Made by a program: the position numbers and the translations under genes. From an uncultured Lachnospiraceae bacterium (GTDB taxonomy: Bacteria; Bacillota; Clostridia; Lachnospirales; Lachnospiraceae), in assembly GCA_958405355.1 (NCBI GenBank), contig CATYEA010000111.1:1-6479 (forward strand): 6,479 bases of DNA, in the 5' to 3' direction. Every line of letters begins with the position of its first letter. Position 1 is the first letter of the stretch. Shown here one piece after another: positions 6,447-6,479 of the stretch. The notes under the pieces are model-generated. The model made no database searches, was not told the DNA's origin, and was given only the letters and a program-made list of their open reading frames with translations.

Positions 6447-6479
6447 TCATCTATTTCCGGAAACCAGAACATCATATCT
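6447..6479 (-). CDS. Possible 3' end of an upstream gene (partial, hypothetical)
   Basis: In the frame starting at the window edge, ten sense codons (RYDVLVSGNR) are followed by TGA at 6447-6449. The stop lies 22 bp before the ATG preferred for the TIR gene, the spacing expected for consecutive genes in an operon, and leaves room for that gene's ribosome binding site. Ten codons cannot prove coding. The competing reading is that the TIR frame itself continues leftward in the protein beyond the edge. Confidence 0.25.
   Translation of the reverse strand, partial: RYDVLVSGNR

Noticed and set aside
5987..6479. TIR region as a transposon or insertion sequence
   Set aside because: No transposase, terminal inverted repeats or target duplications are seen; only the base composition is unusual.

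Overview
The window looks like chromosomal DNA of a low-to-moderate GC Gram-positive, most likely a Clostridia member close to Lachnospiraceae. This rests on strong AAGGAGG-type ribosome binding sites, sigma-A type promoters, U-tract hairpin terminators, a secreted SH3-NlpC/P60 wall hydrolase, a CvfB/YitL-type RNA-binding protein and a bacterial FatA-like acyl-ACP thioesterase. The family-level placement is inference. Every recognised gene lies on the minus strand, so transcription runs from right to left.

Layout in transcription order (right to left). At the right edge is a small AT-rich TIR-domain gene (5987-6424), possibly preceded by the last codons of another gene. Then come uvrB (3941-5929), a 147-bp AT-rich spacer with phased A-tracts and a near-consensus promoter, tRNA-Gln(CUG) (3721-3792) and a hairpin terminator (3667-3713). 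A two-gene unit follows: acyl-ACP thioesterase (2933-3637) and cvfB (2096-2923), 9 bp apart and ending in a strong terminator. Next is a 271-bp intergenic region with a TTGACA-17-TAGAAT promoter and a perfect match to the WalR (YycF) operator consensus in the 5' leader. It drives a 512-residue secreted peptidoglycan endopeptidase (286-1824), which ends at a bidirectional terminator (214-256). The leftmost 210 bp contain no gene but hold a cluster of DnaA boxes around an AT-rich core, resembling a replication origin or a DnaA-binding cluster.

The genes are mostly ordinary housekeeping functions: nucleotide excision repair, translation, fatty acid release and cell-wall remodelling. The points most worth following are the DnaA-box cluster, whose origin reading conflicts with gene direction and base skew; the WalR-type site on the hydrolase gene; the thioesterase-cvfB unit with no visible promoter behind a tRNA terminator; and the low-GC TIR gene, whose partners would lie beyond the right edge. 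I found no transposase, CRISPR array or clearly new multi-gene system inside the window.
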